Below are positions 50,083-59,158 of a DNA stretch of 64,000 nt, piece after piece. Source of the DNA: CAVRCA01 sp965218045 (GTDB lineage: Bacteria > Pseudomonadota > Alphaproteobacteria > Acetobacterales > Acetobacteraceae); contig CBDCJX010000009.1 of the NCBI GenBank assembly GCA_965218045.1, positions 434,001-498,000 on the forward strand, written 5' to 3'. The notes under the pieces were generated by a model. That model was not told the origin of the DNA. It did no database searches and saw only the letters and a list, made by a program, of their open reading frames with translations. Numbering within the stretch: the first letter of the stretch is position 1; every line of letters begins with the position of its first letter. A program made the translations under genes and the position numbers.

Positions 50083-50898
50083 ATGACCGTGAACCGAGTG
50101 GAAAGCCGTCGCCGATCGCCGGATGGATGTTTGCCCTTCATCCTGGTCGCGCTGATCGGCCTCGCCGGCTGCGCGGGCGACAATGCCAATTCGGTGCTCG
50201 ACGCGCGGACCCGGTTGAAGCTCGCCGAGGCGAGCCAGGCCGGCGGCGACGTGGTCGGCTCGCTCGGCATCCTGCGCGTGCTGGCCGAGCAGTCACCCGA
50301 CAATGTCGAGGCGCAACTCCGATATGCCCATGCCCTGGCCGATGCCGGCCAGCTCCGCCAGGCGCTCGCCGCCGCGCGACGTGCCCAGTCGAGACGGCCG
50401 GGCGATCCGGAGGCGAACCTGCTCGTCGCCCGGCTGCAGTTGCGGCTGGGCGAGCCCGACGTCGCCCTGGCGGGCTACCAGCGAGTTGTCGCCGCCGACC
50501 CGCGCAACGTCGCCGCCTGGCGCGGCCAGGGTGTCGCCCAAGCCACCGCCGGCGATCTCGCGGCGGCCGAGGCGTCGTTTCGCGCGGCGCTGGCCCTGGC
50601 ACCCGGCGATCTGGGAGCGCGCAACGACCTGGCGCTCACCTTGGCGCTGACCAATCGCCCGACCGAGGCGGTGGTGATGCTGCGCGGGCTGATGCTGGAG
50701 AGCGACAACAGCCGGGTGCGACACAACCTGGCGCTGGCCTACGCGGTGTCGGGGGAGCGGGACAAGGCGATCGCGCTGCTGACTCCGGAGCTGGGTGGCG
50801 ACGCCGCAGCGCAGGCGGCAACGGTCTATGCCCGGCTGGCGGACACGCCGCGTTTGCAGACAATCGCGCAACTGGGCCGAGACCCAACCAGAAAATGA
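50083..50898 (+). CDS. tadD: TPR lipoprotein TadD-like, Tad pilus assembly
   Basis: 271 residues from the ATG at 50083 (an adjacent GTG at 50080 is possible), with CAGGGA upstream. The lipobox ALIGLAGC (Cys near residue 30) marks a lipoprotein. At least five tetratricopeptide-like repeats span about residues 60-240 (ARRAQSRRPGDPEANLLVA, RVVAADPRNVAAWRGQGVA, FRAALALAPGDLGARNDLA, HNLALAYAVSGERDKAIAL). TadD supports secretin assembly in Tad systems. It precedes flp by 159 bp. Confidence 0.85.
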   Translation: MTVNRVESRRRSPDGCLPFILVALIGLAGCAGDNANSVLDARTRLKLAEASQAGGDVVGSLGILRVLAEQSPDNVEAQLRYAHALADAGQLRQALAAARRAQSRRPGDPEANLLVARLQLRLGEPDVALAGYQRVVAADPRNVAAWRGQGVAQATAGDLAAAEASFRAALALAPGDLGARNDLALTLALTNRPTEAVVMLRGLMLESDNSRVRHNLALAYAVSGERDKAIALLTPELGGDAAAQAATVYARLADTPRLQTIAQLGRDPTRK

Positions 50899-50919
50899 TA
50901 CCCCAGGGCAAAAAACAAC

Positions 50920-50947
50920 TTGTGGTTGCGAAAAAATTTGATACACT
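50920..50947 (+). promoter_or_regulatory. candidate promoter for the pilin gene flp
   Basis: TTGTGG (50920-50925), 16-bp spacer, TACACT (50942-50947), in the most A/T-rich stretch of the region (many A/T runs at 50910-50941). The predicted start would leave an ~105-nt leader before flp. A strong separate promoter for the pilin is expected, but the boxes are only moderate matches. Confidence 0.4.
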
Positions 50948-51057
50948 GGGCGCATTCCGAGACGCCATGGTGTGCATCGGGATCGCGGCTCCTCGGAAGG
51001 GAGGCTGCGACAGGCTTCCCAACCGGCCCGACAAAGGGCCACCCGAAGGAGAGTGTC

Positions 51058-51270
51058 ATGTTCCGTTTCCTGACCCGCAAGCTGGCCCAGTTCAAGTCCG
51101 ACCGTCGGGGCGTCACCGCGCTCGAGTACGGCATGATCGCGGCGCTGATCTCGGTGGTGATCGTCGGCGCGGTCACCGCTGTCGGCACCGACGTGAAGGT
51201 ACTGTTCCAGAAGGTCTCGGACCAGATGGGCCAGGCCAAAGGCAGCGCGAACACCAACTCGACGCACTAA
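51058..51270 (+). CDS. flp: Flp-family type IVb pilin
   Basis: 70 residues, ATG at 51058 with AAGGAGAG (51046-51053) upstream. The prepilin peptidase site is RRG-VTALEYG with cleavage after Gly18 and Glu at +5. The following hydrophobic helix MIAALISVVIVGAVTAVG builds the pilus shaft; the tail is polar (KGSANTNSTH). It is processed by CpaA encoded 76 bp downstream. Confidence 0.95.
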   Translation: MFRFLTRKLAQFKSDRRGVTALEYGMIAALISVVIVGAVTAVGTDVKVLFQKVSDQMGQAKGSANTNSTH

Positions 51271-51285
51271 CGACCGGCGGTACGC

Positions 51286-51344
51286 GGGCCGGGACGATCC
51301 CGGTCCGCTGGCCCCTTGCGCGGCATCAGACCTCGGGCCTGATG
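51286..51344 (+). terminator. two successive hairpins between flp and cpaA
   Basis: First stem CCGGGA-CGA-TCCCGG at 51289-51303, extendable by GGG (with one G-U pair) to 51286-51306. Second stem CATCAGACC at 51324-51332 with GGCCTGATG at 51336-51344 (one mismatch, TCG loop), ending just before the cpaA ATG. Neither has a T run, so they are more likely to trim or attenuate transcripts and keep pilin mRNA far more abundant than the assembly genes than to be full terminators. Confidence 0.55.
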
Positions 51345-51346
51345 TC

Positions 51347-51838
51347 ATGTTGATCGGCACGTTTGCCGCGCTAGCCGGCCTGCTCATCGCTGCCGCGGCG
51401 CTGCACGATGCCGCCACCCGCACAGTGCCCGACTGGGTTTCGCTCGCCTTGCTGGCCTGTGGTGTCGCGATACGCCTGCTGGCGGGCGATCTGCCGTCCG
51501 GGCTGCTGCTCGCCGGCCTCGTTCTCGCCGGCGGTGTGCTGCTCTGGTTGCGCGGCTACATCGGCGGCGCCGACGTCAAGCTCGCGGCGGCGGCGGCGCT
51601 CGTGGTTCCGCCGCACCTGGTCGGCCGCTTCCTGTTCACCATGTCGCTCGCCGGCGGCGTGTTGGCGCTGATCTACCTGCTTCTGTCGCTGGTGGTCCGG
51701 CGTCCCCGCCCGGGTCGCCCGTCCGGCTTGTTGGCGCGCTGCATCAAGGCTGAGGCGTGGCGGATCAGCCGTCGCGGGCCGCTGCCCTACGCCGGGGCGA
51801 TAGCAATTGCACTGATCGTTAACCTTGCTGCCGCATGA
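51347..51838 (+). CDS. cpaA: prepilin peptidase CpaA (type A24)
   Basis: 163 residues with four or five membrane spans. The two catalytic Asp residues are in AALHDAATRTVPDW (first) and GYIGGADVKLAAAA (second, GxGD-like GGAD). It cleaves the leader of Flp and pseudopilins at the inner membrane. The start directly follows a hairpin, with no good ribosome-binding site visible, so translation may be weak or controlled by the RNA fold. It is 9 bp before cpaB. Confidence 0.92.
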   Translation: MLIGTFAALAGLLIAAAALHDAATRTVPDWVSLALLACGVAIRLLAGDLPSGLLLAGLVLAGGVLLWLRGYIGGADVKLAAAAALVVPPHLVGRFLFTMSLAGGVLALIYLLLSLVVRRPRPGRPSGLLARCIKAEAWRISRRGPLPYAGAIAIALIVNLAAA

Positions 51839-51847
51839 GGGTCCGCC

Positions 51848-52747
51848 ATGCTCATCCGCGTTGCCCTGCTGCTGCTTATCGGCTGCTCGATAGCCGCCCT
51901 CGGGGTGATCGGGTTCGTCACCCTGCGTCCCGCCCCGCAGGTGGCGCAGGAAGCGGCGGCGCCGAAGACCGTCCGACTGCTGGTTGCCACCGAACCGGTG
52001 CGCGCGGGGAACCTGCTGCTCCCCGAGGACATCACCGCGCAAGAGGTGGCGCAAGCCGACGCCCCCGCCGGCGCCCATGTCGACAGCGGTGAGGCGCGGG
52101 CCAAGCTGCGCGGCGCGATGGTGCGACGCAGCCTCGACAAGGGACAGCCGATCCTCGACGCTGACGTGCTGCATCCCGGCGATCACGGGTTCCTCGCCGC
52201 GGTGCTGGCACCCGGCACCCGCGCGGTGAGCGTCGCGGTGGACGCGGTAAGCGGCACCGCCGGCCTGATCTGGCCCGGCGATCGCGTGGACCTGATCCTC
52301 ACCCAATCGATCGACAGCCAGGACCGCGCGCCCGGCCAGCGGGTCGCCGGCGAGACCGTGCTGTCCGACGTGCGCGTGATCGCGGTCGACCAGCAGATCA
52401 TGCAAGGCGCCCAGCCCAGCGGCGGCGCGCAGTCGCTGGCCCGCACGGTGACCTTGGAGGTCACCCCGTCGCAAGCCGAGCGGGTCGCCGTCTCGACCCG
52501 GCTCGGTCACCTCGCCCTGGTCGTCCGCTCCGCCGACGAGGCCAGCACGAAGCCGCAGATCGCCGGAACACCCGCCGGGGCAACCCAGGCCGCTGCCATC
52601 ACGGCCGCCGCACCGGCCCGCGCACCCGCCTCCGGCGTGGTCTGGGGTGGCGATGTGTCGGCGGCGCTGCGCAGCGGCGGCGGCGGCCCGGGTGCCGCGG
52701 TGCGCGTCTATCAGGGAAAGGATCAAGCGGTGGAGTTCAAGTTCTGA
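51848..52747 (+). CDS. cpaB: Flp pilus assembly protein CpaB (RcpC)
   Basis: 299 residues. An N-terminal membrane segment (LIRVALLLLIGCSIAALGVI) is followed by an SAF domain (VRLLVATEPVRAGNLLLPED) and the RcpC-type core (ALVRRSLDK-like turn, PGTRAVSVAVDAVSGTAGLI, GDRVDLILTQS). CpaB is periplasmic and binds the secretin and peptidoglycan. Its stop shares a base with the cpaC start (TGATG). Confidence 0.92.
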   Translation: MLIRVALLLLIGCSIAALGVIGFVTLRPAPQVAQEAAAPKTVRLLVATEPVRAGNLLLPEDITAQEVAQADAPAGAHVDSGEARAKLRGAMVRRSLDKGQPILDADVLHPGDHGFLAAVLAPGTRAVSVAVDAVSGTAGLIWPGDRVDLILTQSIDSQDRAPGQRVAGETVLSDVRVIAVDQQIMQGAQPSGGAQSLARTVTLEVTPSQAERVAVSTRLGHLALVVRSADEASTKPQIAGTPAGATQAAAITAAAPARAPASGVVWGGDVSAALRSGGGGPGAAVRVYQGKDQAVEFKF

Positions 52748-54261
52748 TGCGCAGAATGCTCTTGGCGTGGACGCTGCCCGTGGCGCTGACGCTGCCCGTG
52801 TCGCTGCCACTGCTCGCGGCGCCCGCTTTCGCCCAGAATGGGCCCGCGCCGACCGTGCTCGGACCACCGGGCCGCGCGCAGTCGGTGGTCCCGAACCGGA
52901 TCGTCGAGGCGCCGGAGCAGCGCGCGCTGAGTCAGCCGGGCACCGCGCCGAGCAAGCCGGTCGCAACCGCGCCGCGTTTCAGCCTGACCGTCGAGGCCGG
53001 CTCGGGTCGGGTGTTCCAGACCTCGCGCAGCATCGCCAACCTGTTCGCCGCCGACCCGAAGGTCGCCGAGGTGCGCCCGGCCAGCCCGACCAGCGTGTTC
53101 GTGTTCGGCGTCGCACCCGGCCGCACCACCGTCGCCGCGATGGACGAGCAGGGCGGCGTCGTCGCGCAATACGACGTCACCGTGCGGCCTTCCAGCTTCG
53201 GCAGCGGCGAGGCGACCGCGGCGATCCACCGGGTGTTGCCGGATGCCGGGGTGCGGGTCGAGACCACCACCGGCGGCCTGGTCGCGCGCGGCGATGTCGC
53301 CACCCCGGCGGAGGCCGACCAGGTAATGACCATCCTGCGCGGCTACCTGCCGACCGGGCAGAAGGCGGAAAACCGGCTCTCCGTCGCCTCCGCGATGCAG
53401 GTCAATCTGCGCGTGCGCGTCGCCGAGGTGTCCCGCTCGGTGATCCGCCAAATCGGCGTCAACTGGTCGGTGGTCGGCGCGGTCGGCACCAAGCTCGCCC
53501 TCGCCGGCACCGTGATCGGCGGGTTGACCACGGCGACGGCGCTGCCGAACCAGCTCGCCGTCGGCTACGTCAACAAGGGCATTGACCTCAACGCCATCAT
53601 CGACCTGCTGGCGCAGGACGGGCTGGTGACCATCCTCGCCGAGCCCAACCTCACCGCGATCAGCGGCCAGACCGCGAGCTTCCTCGCCGGCGGCGAGTTT
53701 CCGATCCCGATCGCGCAGATCAACAACGCGATCAGCGTCGATTTCAAGCAATACGGTGTCTCGCTCGCCTTCGTGCCCACGGTGCTGTCGCCCGGGCGCA
53801 TCAGCATGCGCGTCCGACCCGAGGTGAGCGAGCTCAGCGACCAGGGCGCGGTCAGCGTCCCCACGGGCAACGGCGGCACCTTGGTGATCCCGGCGCTGAC
53901 GGTGCGGCGCGCCGACACCACGGTCGAGCTCGGCAGCGGCCAGAGCTTCGCCATCGCCGGGCTGCTGCAAGGCCAGAGCCGCTTCGCCACCCGCGCCCTG
54001 CCGTGGCTCGGCGAGCTGCCAGTGCTCGGCGCGCTGTTCCGCTCCAACAAGTTCCAGCGCGACGAGACCGAGCTGGTGATCCTCATCACGCCCTACCTGG
54101 TCCGCCCGGTGAGCGATCCCGGCCGGCTGACCACGCCGACCGACGATTTCGTGCCGGCCAACGATCTGGAGCGCGTGTTCTTCATGCGCCAGCGGGCGTT
54201 CGGCACCGGCCCCGATCGCACGGTGCAGGTGCCCGGCAATGTCGGCTTTCTGCTCGACTGA
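52747..54261 (+). CDS. cpaC: Tad secretin CpaC (RcpA)
   Basis: 504 residues. A signal peptide (MRRMLLAWTLPVALTLPVSL, cleavage near AFA) leads to the outer membrane. The N-domain carries the BON/RcpA pattern (FQTSRSIANLFAADPKVAEV), then the secretin domain (VNLRVRVAEVSRSVIRQIGVN, LLAQDGLVTILAEPNLTAIS, GGEFPIPIAQ, LGELPVLGALFRSNKFQR). It forms the outer-membrane channel for the pilus. Confidence 0.95.
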   Translation: MRRMLLAWTLPVALTLPVSLPLLAAPAFAQNGPAPTVLGPPGRAQSVVPNRIVEAPEQRALSQPGTAPSKPVATAPRFSLTVEAGSGRVFQTSRSIANLFAADPKVAEVRPASPTSVFVFGVAPGRTTVAAMDEQGGVVAQYDVTVRPSSFGSGEATAAIHRVLPDAGVRVETTTGGLVARGDVATPAEADQVMTILRGYLPTGQKAENRLSVASAMQVNLRVRVAEVSRSVIRQIGVNWSVVGAVGTKLALAGTVIGGLTTATALPNQLAVGYVNKGIDLNAIIDLLAQDGLVTILAEPNLTAISGQTASFLAGGEFPIPIAQINNAISVDFKQYGVSLAFVPTVLSPGRISMRVRPEVSELSDQGAVSVPTGNGGTLVIPALTVRRADTTVELGSGQSFAIAGLLQGQSRFATRALPWLGELPVLGALFRSNKFQRDETELVILITPYLVRPVSDPGRLTTPTDDFVPANDLERVFFMRQRAFGTGPDRTVQVPGNVGFLLD

Positions 54262-54288
54262 TTTCTGCTCGATTGGGGGGATATCGCG

Positions 54289-54678
54289 ATGTCGTGCTCT
54301 CGCCTCGCCTGCGTCTCGCACATGTCCCGCAGCGAGCGGCCGCGCTCGCTTTGCAACCTCGCGGCGCTGGCGGCGCTGGTATCGGCCGGGCTGCTGCTGA
54401 GCGGCTGCGCCGGCCTGTTCAACCCCTACCAGCGCGCCGGCACCTGGCGGCCGGAGCAGCTCGCGGCGTCGAACGGCAAGGCGATGGCGGCGGATCAGCG
54501 GGATCTGGTCAGCGGCGTGCAGAGCTCCGGCAGCGTCGGCTACGAGGCGGCCAGCGCGGTGGCTCGCTTGCGCACCGACAAGGTCAGGGACCTGCCGGCG
54601 AGCGGCATCTCCAAGCTCGTGCCGATCGCGTTCGGCGCCTCGCCGGGTGGCGGTGGCGGTTCCGGCGGGGAGGAGTGA
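54289..54678 (+). CDS. CpaD-like short pilus lipoprotein
   Basis: 129 residues, ATG at 54289 with GGGGGG upstream. A signal peptide ends in the lipobox LLLSGC (Cys near residue 41). The mature part is short (about 88 residues) with RAGTWRPEQLAASNGKAMAADQRDL and a Gly-rich tail. Usual CpaD proteins are about 220 residues, so this is either a much reduced CpaD or an unrelated lipoprotein in its place between cpaC and cpaE. Confidence 0.7.
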   Translation: MSCSRLACVSHMSRSERPRSLCNLAALAALVSAGLLLSGCAGLFNPYQRAGTWRPEQLAASNGKAMAADQRDLVSGVQSSGSVGYEAASAVARLRTDKVRDLPASGISKLVPIAFGASPGGGGGSGGEE

Positions 54679-54679
54679 G

Positions 54680-55903
54680 ATGCCGGAAGGTATCGGCGAA
54701 CGGCCCGAAGCGGCCGCCGAGGCACGGCACTCCGATCGCCCGTCGCTCGCCGGCTTCGCGCGCGACGCCGAAAGCGAGGCGATCCTGCGCAAGCTGCTGC
54801 TGCCCGGCGCCGGGCCGGGTGCCACCATCCGACGCGGCGATCTCGCGGCCGCGCGCGCCGCGTTGCAGGAGATGGCCTCGCCGGCGACCTTGATCGTCGA
54901 CGTCTCCGGGCAGGACAACCCGCTGCTCGCGCTGGAACGCCTGGCCGATGTCGTCGAACCCGGCACCACGGTGCTGGCGATCGGCGATCGCAACGACATG
55001 GGGTTCTACCGCGAGATCACGCGCGGCTTGGGTATCGCAGACTACCTCTACAAGCCGCTCAACCAGGAGATGGTCGCGCGGCTGTTCCTGCCGGTGGTGC
55101 AGCGTCGCCAAGCGGGGGAGCTCGGCTTGCGCAGCGGCCGCATCGTGACCGTGACCGGCGTTCGCGGCGGCGTCGGCGCCACCACCATCGCGGCCAGCCT
55201 GGCGTTGGACATGGCCGAGGGCCCGCGACGCAACACCTTGCTGATCGACGCCGACCTGCACCGTGGCTCGGCCGCCCTGTTGCTCGGCGGCGAGACCGGC
55301 AGCGCGCTGCGCAGCGCGCTCGAGCATCCCGACCGGGTCGACGACCTGTTCGCCGAGCGCGCCGTCCGCGTGGTCAGCGATCGCCTGCATCTGCTCGCCG
55401 CCGAGGAGGCGCTGGACCAGCGCCTGCAATTCCCGGCTGGTGCGGCGCGTCAGGTCATCGACGTGCTGCGCAAACGCTACAACCTCGTGGTGATCGACGT
55501 GCCCGGCACCGCCTCGGCGCTGCACGACGAGCTGCTCGGTCTGGCGCATCAGCGCGTCCTGGTGCTGGACCCGACCTTGCCCGCGCTGCGCGACGTCTTG
55601 CGTTACGCCGCCCTGCCGAACGCGCCGTCGCAGTCGCGCCGCGCCATCATCACGCTCAACCGCGACGGCGCGCCCGGAACATTGCCGTTGCGGCAAGTCA
55701 CCGACACCCTCCAGGCGATGCCCGACGTGGTGATCCCCTGGCTGCCCACCAAGCTCGGTCCGGCCGCGACCCTGGGCGATCCGGCGGTGCGCCGGGTCGC
55801 ACGCTTCCGCCAGGCGATCCGCCGCCTCGCCGCCGAGATCGCCCCCGACTCGGCGACACAAGCCGGCGACCAGCGGCGCTTCCTCGGTCTGCTGCGCCGA
55901 TGA
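54680..55903 (+). CDS. cpaE: Tad localisation ATPase CpaE (TadZ)
   Basis: 407 residues from the ATG at 54680, following GGGAGGAG (54668-54675). An N-terminal receiver-like domain (ATLIVDVSGQDNPLLALERL, TVLAIGDRNDMGFYREI, DYLYKPL) is followed by a MinD/ParA-type ATPase with VTGVRGGVGATTIAAS and VVIDVPGTASALHDE. CpaE positions the pilus machine at the pole. It overlaps the cpaF start (ATGA). Confidence 0.93.
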   Translation: MPEGIGERPEAAAEARHSDRPSLAGFARDAESEAILRKLLLPGAGPGATIRRGDLAAARAALQEMASPATLIVDVSGQDNPLLALERLADVVEPGTTVLAIGDRNDMGFYREITRGLGIADYLYKPLNQEMVARLFLPVVQRRQAGELGLRSGRIVTVTGVRGGVGATTIAASLALDMAEGPRRNTLLIDADLHRGSAALLLGGETGSALRSALEHPDRVDDLFAERAVRVVSDRLHLLAAEEALDQRLQFPAGAARQVIDVLRKRYNLVVIDVPGTASALHDELLGLAHQRVLVLDPTLPALRDVLRYAALPNAPSQSRRAIITLNRDGAPGTLPLRQVTDTLQAMPDVVIPWLPTKLGPAATLGDPAVRRVARFRQAIRRLAAEIAPDSATQAGDQRRFLGLLRR

Positions 55904-57261
55904 GCTCCTCGCCACGCTTCGGCCGCCGCCATGCGGATGGCGCCGAACCACCGGCCCCGCGCTCGCCCCAGGCGCCGCCTCCGACCAGCGAGTCGTCGGC
56001 GGCGATGTCGCTCGCCGACCTGCGTTCGCTTTGCCTCGCCCGGCTCGACCCGACCAGCATCGCGGGCATGTCGCCGGAGCGCCTCAGCCTCGAGGTCGAG
56101 CGGCTGCTGGCCGAGATCGCCAATGAGAGCCGCATCCAGCTCAACGGCCGCGAGCAGCGCGCGCTCGCCGCCGAGCTGGCCGACGACATGCTCGGCCTCG
56201 GCCCGCTGGAGCCGTTGCTCGACGACGAGACGATCACCGACATCATGGTGAACGGGCCCGACCGGGTGTTCGTCGAGCGCGCCGGCAAGCTGGTGCTCTC
56301 GACGATCCGGTTCCGCGACACCGGGCACGTCGCCAACATCGCCCAGCGCATCGCGGCGGGGATCGGTCGCCGCATCGACGAGAGCAGCCCGACCTGCGAC
56401 GCGCGCCTCGCCGACGGCTCGCGGGTGAACATGGTGTTTCCGCCGCTGGCGCTGAACGGCCCCTGCATCTCGATCCGCAAGTTCGCCCGGCGGGTGATCG
56501 ACTTCCCCCGGCTGATCGAATCGGGCTCGCTCACGCCGCCGCTCGCGCGGGTGCTGGAGATCGCCGCGCGCTGCCGCCTCAACATCCTCATCTCGGGGGG
56601 CACCGGTTCGGGCAAGACCACCTTGATGAACGCCATGTCGCGGCTGATCGACGCCGGCGAGCGCATCCTCACCATCGAGGACGCCGCCGAGCTGCAATTG
56701 CAGCAGCCGCACGTGGTGCGTCTAGAGACGCGGCCGCCCAATCTCGAGGGCCGCGGCGAGGTCACCCAGCGCGACCTGGTACGCAACGCGCTGCGCATGC
56801 GGCCCGACCGCATCATCATAGGCGAGGTGCGCGGCGCCGAGGCGTTCGACATGCTGCAGGCGATGAACACCGGCCATGACGGCAGCATGAGCACGATCCA
56901 CGCCAACAACGCGCGCGACGCGATCACCCGCGTCGAGAACATGGTGCAGATGGGCCAGACCAGCCTGCCGCAACGCGCCATCCGCACGCAGATCGTCGGC
57001 GCGCTCGATCTGGTGGTGCAGGTCGAGCGCATGCGCGACGGGCGCCGACGGGTGACCCAGGTCACCGAGGTGGTCGGTCAGGAGATGGACGTAGTCACGC
57101 TCAACGACGTCTTCCTCTACGAATACGAGGGCGAGAACAGCGACGGCAGCATCCGCGGGCGCTACCGGACATCGCGGGTGCGGCCGACCTTCCTGCCGCG
57201 ACTGACCTATTTCGGCCTTGCCGATGCGTGGCAGGCGGCGCTCGAGGCAGCCCCGTCATGA
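55900..57261 (+). CDS. cpaF: Tad secretion ATPase CpaF (TadA)
   Basis: 453 residues. A GspE/VirB11-type hexameric motor. Walker A is ISGGTGSGKTTLMNAM near residue 237, followed by LTIEDAAELQLQQPHVVRLE, RMRPDRIIIGEVRGAEAFDML and GHDGSMSTIHANNARD (Walker B/His box). It drives pilus extension and retraction at the inner membrane. The stop overlaps the tadB start. Confidence 0.96.
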   Translation: MSSSPRFGRRHADGAEPPAPRSPQAPPPTSESSAAMSLADLRSLCLARLDPTSIAGMSPERLSLEVERLLAEIANESRIQLNGREQRALAAELADDMLGLGPLEPLLDDETITDIMVNGPDRVFVERAGKLVLSTIRFRDTGHVANIAQRIAAGIGRRIDESSPTCDARLADGSRVNMVFPPLALNGPCISIRKFARRVIDFPRLIESGSLTPPLARVLEIAARCRLNILISGGTGSGKTTLMNAMSRLIDAGERILTIEDAAELQLQQPHVVRLETRPPNLEGRGEVTQRDLVRNALRMRPDRIIIGEVRGAEAFDMLQAMNTGHDGSMSTIHANNARDAITRVENMVQMGQTSLPQRAIRTQIVGALDLVVQVERMRDGRRRVTQVTEVVGQEMDVVTLNDVFLYEYEGENSDGSIRGRYRTSRVRPTFLPRLTYFGLADAWQAALEAAPS

Positions 57262-58220
57262 CGCCCGGCCTGCTGCTGTCGGCGACCGGTCTGGCGCTGG
57301 CGGGGCTCGCGCTCTCGGCGTTCGCCTTGCTGCGTCACGATGCCAGGACGCGGCAGCGGACCCAGCGCATGACCGAGGTGATCGCGCCCTATTCTCCCGC
57401 CGCGCGACCCGACGCGGCCGCGCCGGCGGGGCGGCGCGTGCTGGTCAAGACGACCTTCGGCCCACTCGTCCGCATCGCGCGGGTGCTTGGTATCGAGGCG
57501 GATCGCCCCGACCTCTATCCGGTCGCGCCGTGGCTGCTGCTGATCCCCTGCCTCGCCGGTGCGAGCGTGCTCACCTGGGTGGGCACCTTCCTGCTCGGCC
57601 GCCCCGGCTGGCTCGCCTGGCCGATCGCCGCGCTGGTCATCGCGCGCAGCGTGTTCGGCGGCTTTCGCGGCCGCTACACGGCAGCACTCTACCGGCAACT
57701 GCCGGACGCGCTCGGCATGATCGTGCGCGCGGTGCGGGCCGGCGTGCCGGTGACCGAATCGTTTCGCACCGTCGCGCGCGAGTCGGCGCAGCCCACCGCG
57801 ACCGAGTTCACCCGGCTCTGCGATGAGCTGTTCATCGGCATGCCGATGGAACGCGCGCTGATCGACCTCGCCACCCGCACCGCGCTGAAGGAATACGGGT
57901 TCTTCGCCGTCGCCTTGGGGCTGCAACGACAGACCGGCGGCAATCTCACCGAGGCGCTCGACAATCTGGCCGACGTGATCCGCAAGCGGGTTCGGCTGCG
58001 CGCGCGCGCCAAGGCGCTCACCTCGGAGGCGCGCACCAGCGCGCTGGTGCTGGCGTCGGTCCCGGTGGTCGCCGGCGGCGCGTTGGCCGCGATCAGCCCG
58101 ACCTACATCCGCACCTTGTTCGCCGATCCCATGGGCACGACCGTGCTCGGCGCCGCCATCCTCTCGCTGGCCTTCGGCGCCGCCACGATGCGCCTGATCA
58201 TCCAGCGCACCCTGCGATGA
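57258..58220 (+). CDS. tadB: Tad inner-membrane platform protein TadB
   Basis: 320 residues from the ATG at 57258 (ATGA overlap). GspF-type fold with hydrophobic segments near residues 5-22, 100-135 and 265-310, and the conserved cytoplasmic region YRQLPDALGMIVRAVRAGVPVTE and GFFAVALGLQRQTGGNLTEALD. It forms the platform with TadC under the CpaF ATPase. Confidence 0.93.
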   Translation: MTPGLLLSATGLALAGLALSAFALLRHDARTRQRTQRMTEVIAPYSPAARPDAAAPAGRRVLVKTTFGPLVRIARVLGIEADRPDLYPVAPWLLLIPCLAGASVLTWVGTFLLGRPGWLAWPIAALVIARSVFGGFRGRYTAALYRQLPDALGMIVRAVRAGVPVTESFRTVARESAQPTATEFTRLCDELFIGMPMERALIDLATRTALKEYGFFAVALGLQRQTGGNLTEALDNLADVIRKRVRLRARAKALTSEARTSALVLASVPVVAGGALAAISPTYIRTLFADPMGTTVLGAAILSLAFGAATMRLIIQRTLR

Positions 58221-59158
58221 CTGGAGATCTGACAGCGTTGCCGCTGCTGCCGCTCTCAATCGGGCTGCTGATCCTGTGCCTGCTCGGCGGGCTGGCATTG
58301 TCGCGACTGATGCGTGGCGAGCAGGCGGTGACCCGCCGGCTGGACGAGTTGCGCGGCGCCAGCCGGCCGGCCGAGCCGGATGCGGCGCGTCCCGGCGGCG
58401 CGCGGGCGCTGGTCGGCAGCCTCGGAACCGTGCTGCTGGGCAGCGGCTTGTTGTCGCGCAAGACGGTCGCGGCGCTCGAGCAGACCCTCGCGGGAGCGGG
58501 GCTTCGTCCGGCCCGGGTGCTGCCGCTCTTCCTCGGCGCCAAGCTCGCCCTGTTTCTCATGCTCCCGCTGTGCGCGCTCGGGCTCGCCCAATGGGCGGGG
58601 CTCGCGGGGCTCGGGCGCAGCTTGGCGATCGCCGGCGCCGCGATCGGTGGATTGCTGCTGCCCGATTTCGTCGCGAGGCAGAGCCGCAAGCGCTATCTCG
58701 CGCGGTTCGAGGCCGGCCTGCCGGACGCGCTCGATCTGCTGGTGATCTGCGCCGAAGCCGGCTTGCCGCTGGAGACCGGCATCGAGCGCGTCGCCGCCGA
58801 AATGCGGCAAAGCAACAAGCCGACCGCCAATGAGCTCGACACGCTCGCCAGCGAGCTAAAAATCCTGCCCGACCGCCGGCAGGCGCTGCTCAACATGGGT
58901 CAACGCACCGGGCTGGTGACCGTGGTCCAGCTCGCCGGCACCCTGGCGCAGACCCTGCAGTTCGGCACGCCGCTGGCGCATGCGTTGCGCGTGCTGGCCG
59001 CCGAGCTGCGCGAGCAGATGCTGGTGCGTTTCGAGGAACGCGCGGCACGGCTGCCGGTGCTGCTCACCTTGCCGATGGTGCTGTTCATTCTGCCCTGCAT
59101 CTTCCTGGTGGTCGGCGGTCCGGCGATCATCCAGGTGATCCGGACCTTCGCGCGATGA
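58217..59158 (+). CDS. tadC: Tad inner-membrane platform protein TadC
   Basis: 313 residues, start overlapping the tadB stop. GspF-like domain with GLPDALDLLVICAEAGLPLETG, NELDTLASELKILPDRRQAL and FGTPLAHALRVLAAELREQM, and membrane segments near residues 10-30, 100-150 and 275-300 (LPVLLTLPMVLFILPCIFL). Pairs with TadB. Confidence 0.93.
   Translation: MTGDLTALPLLPLSIGLLILCLLGGLALSRLMRGEQAVTRRLDELRGASRPAEPDAARPGGARALVGSLGTVLLGSGLLSRKTVAALEQTLAGAGLRPARVLPLFLGAKLALFLMLPLCALGLAQWAGLAGLGRSLAIAGAAIGGLLLPDFVARQSRKRYLARFEAGLPDALDLLVICAEAGLPLETGIERVAAEMRQSNKPTANELDTLASELKILPDRRQALLNMGQRTGLVTVVQLAGTLAQTLQFGTPLAHALRVLAAELREQMLVRFEERAARLPVLLTLPMVLFILPCIFLVVGGPAIIQVIRTFAR

Noticed and set aside
52723..54999. 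758-residue minus-strand frame opposite cpaC
   Set aside because: Shadow frame; the plus strand carries a complete, recognisable secretin gene.
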